The notes beneath the pieces were generated by a model, which worked only from the letters and a program-made list of their open reading frames with translations, ran no database searches and was not told where the DNA came from. Of a DNA stretch of 5,032 bases, positions 4,982 to 5,032 are shown in pieces. Origin of the DNA: Hyphomicrobiales bacterium (GTDB taxonomy: Bacteria; Pseudomonadota; Alphaproteobacteria; Rhizobiales; Xanthobacteraceae); NCBI GenBank assembly GCA_003133345.1, contig PKXB01000199.1:4864-9895 (forward strand), written 5' to 3'. The position numbers were made by a program, and so were the translations under genes. How positions within the stretch are numbered: the first letter of the stretch is position 1; every line of letters begins with the position of its first letter.

Positions 4982-5032
4982 CTAAGCCGCCTCCGCGAAG
5001 TGGACGGTGGTCTCGAAGGCGTAGCCGCAGGC
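4982..5032 (-). CDS. C-terminal end of an unidentified protein (partial, 16 codons plus stop)
   Basis: A minus-strand frame enters from the right edge and stops at TAG (4984-4982). The tail reads ACGYAFETTVHFAEAA, and 15 of its 16 third codon positions are G or C, which argues strongly for real coding sequence. The tail is too short to name. The stop lies 64 bp upstream of the ancestral gpx ATG on the same strand, so the two could have shared a transcript. No terminator hairpin with a T-run is visible between them. Confidence 0.55.
   Translation of the reverse strand, partial: ACGYAFETTVHFAEAA

Noticed and set aside
1..5032. CRISPR arrays, tRNA or rRNA genes, insertion sequences
   Set aside because: No regularly spaced repeats, tRNA-like sequence, rRNA segments, transposase frames or paired terminal inverted repeats were seen on either strand.

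Overview
The window reads as an ordinary chromosomal segment of a high-GC alphaproteobacterium, most likely Hyphomicrobiales (Bradyrhizobium/Rhodopseudomonas/Xanthobacteraceae-like). The reasons are strong G/C preference at third codon positions, a Tat-exported amidohydrolase, a Gpx-like protein of the kind common in that group, and at 4309-4351 a palindromic intergenic repeat whose core I recognise from memory as frequent in Bradyrhizobium and relatives. This placement is inference; no marker gene is present.

Layout from left to right. The last 18 codons of an unidentified plus-strand gene end at 57. Two minus-strand genes follow, probably one transcript: a Tat-dependent metal amidohydrolase of the Amidohydro_2/ACMSD-like group (1096-2163) and, 46 bp downstream of it, a pirin-family bicupin (90-1049). 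A 262-bp divergent intergenic region (2164-2425) holds a small minus-strand ORF with a textbook Shine-Dalgarno sequence and a 26-bp-offset near-repeat at the start of the next gene. That gene (2426-4060, plus) is a membrane-anchored c-di-GMP phosphodiesterase with a two-cysteine periplasmic CSS-like sensor and a catalytically complete EAL domain. A 294-bp region between convergent genes (4061-4354) contains a perfect GC hairpin with a T-run on the minus strand, a second hairpin, an anti-Shine-Dalgarno-like stretch, a cluster of TGAC/GTCA half-sites and the palindromic repeat. Next is a glutathione peroxidase gene on the minus strand (4355-4917), broken twice: a one-base loss in its signal peptide and an amber codon exactly where the catalytic Trp belongs. 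The last 16 codons of another unidentified minus-strand gene (4982-5032) run off the right edge.

The genes do not form one obvious pathway. Amidohydrolase plus pirin could be a small catabolic or oxidative unit with an unknown substrate. The EAL protein probably lowers c-di-GMP according to periplasmic thiol state. The Gpx lost its function recently, since its frame is intact outside the two lesions. I found no new defence, mobile or CRISPR system. The two-lesion gpx and the possible small RNA in the convergent intergenic region are the points most worth checking.
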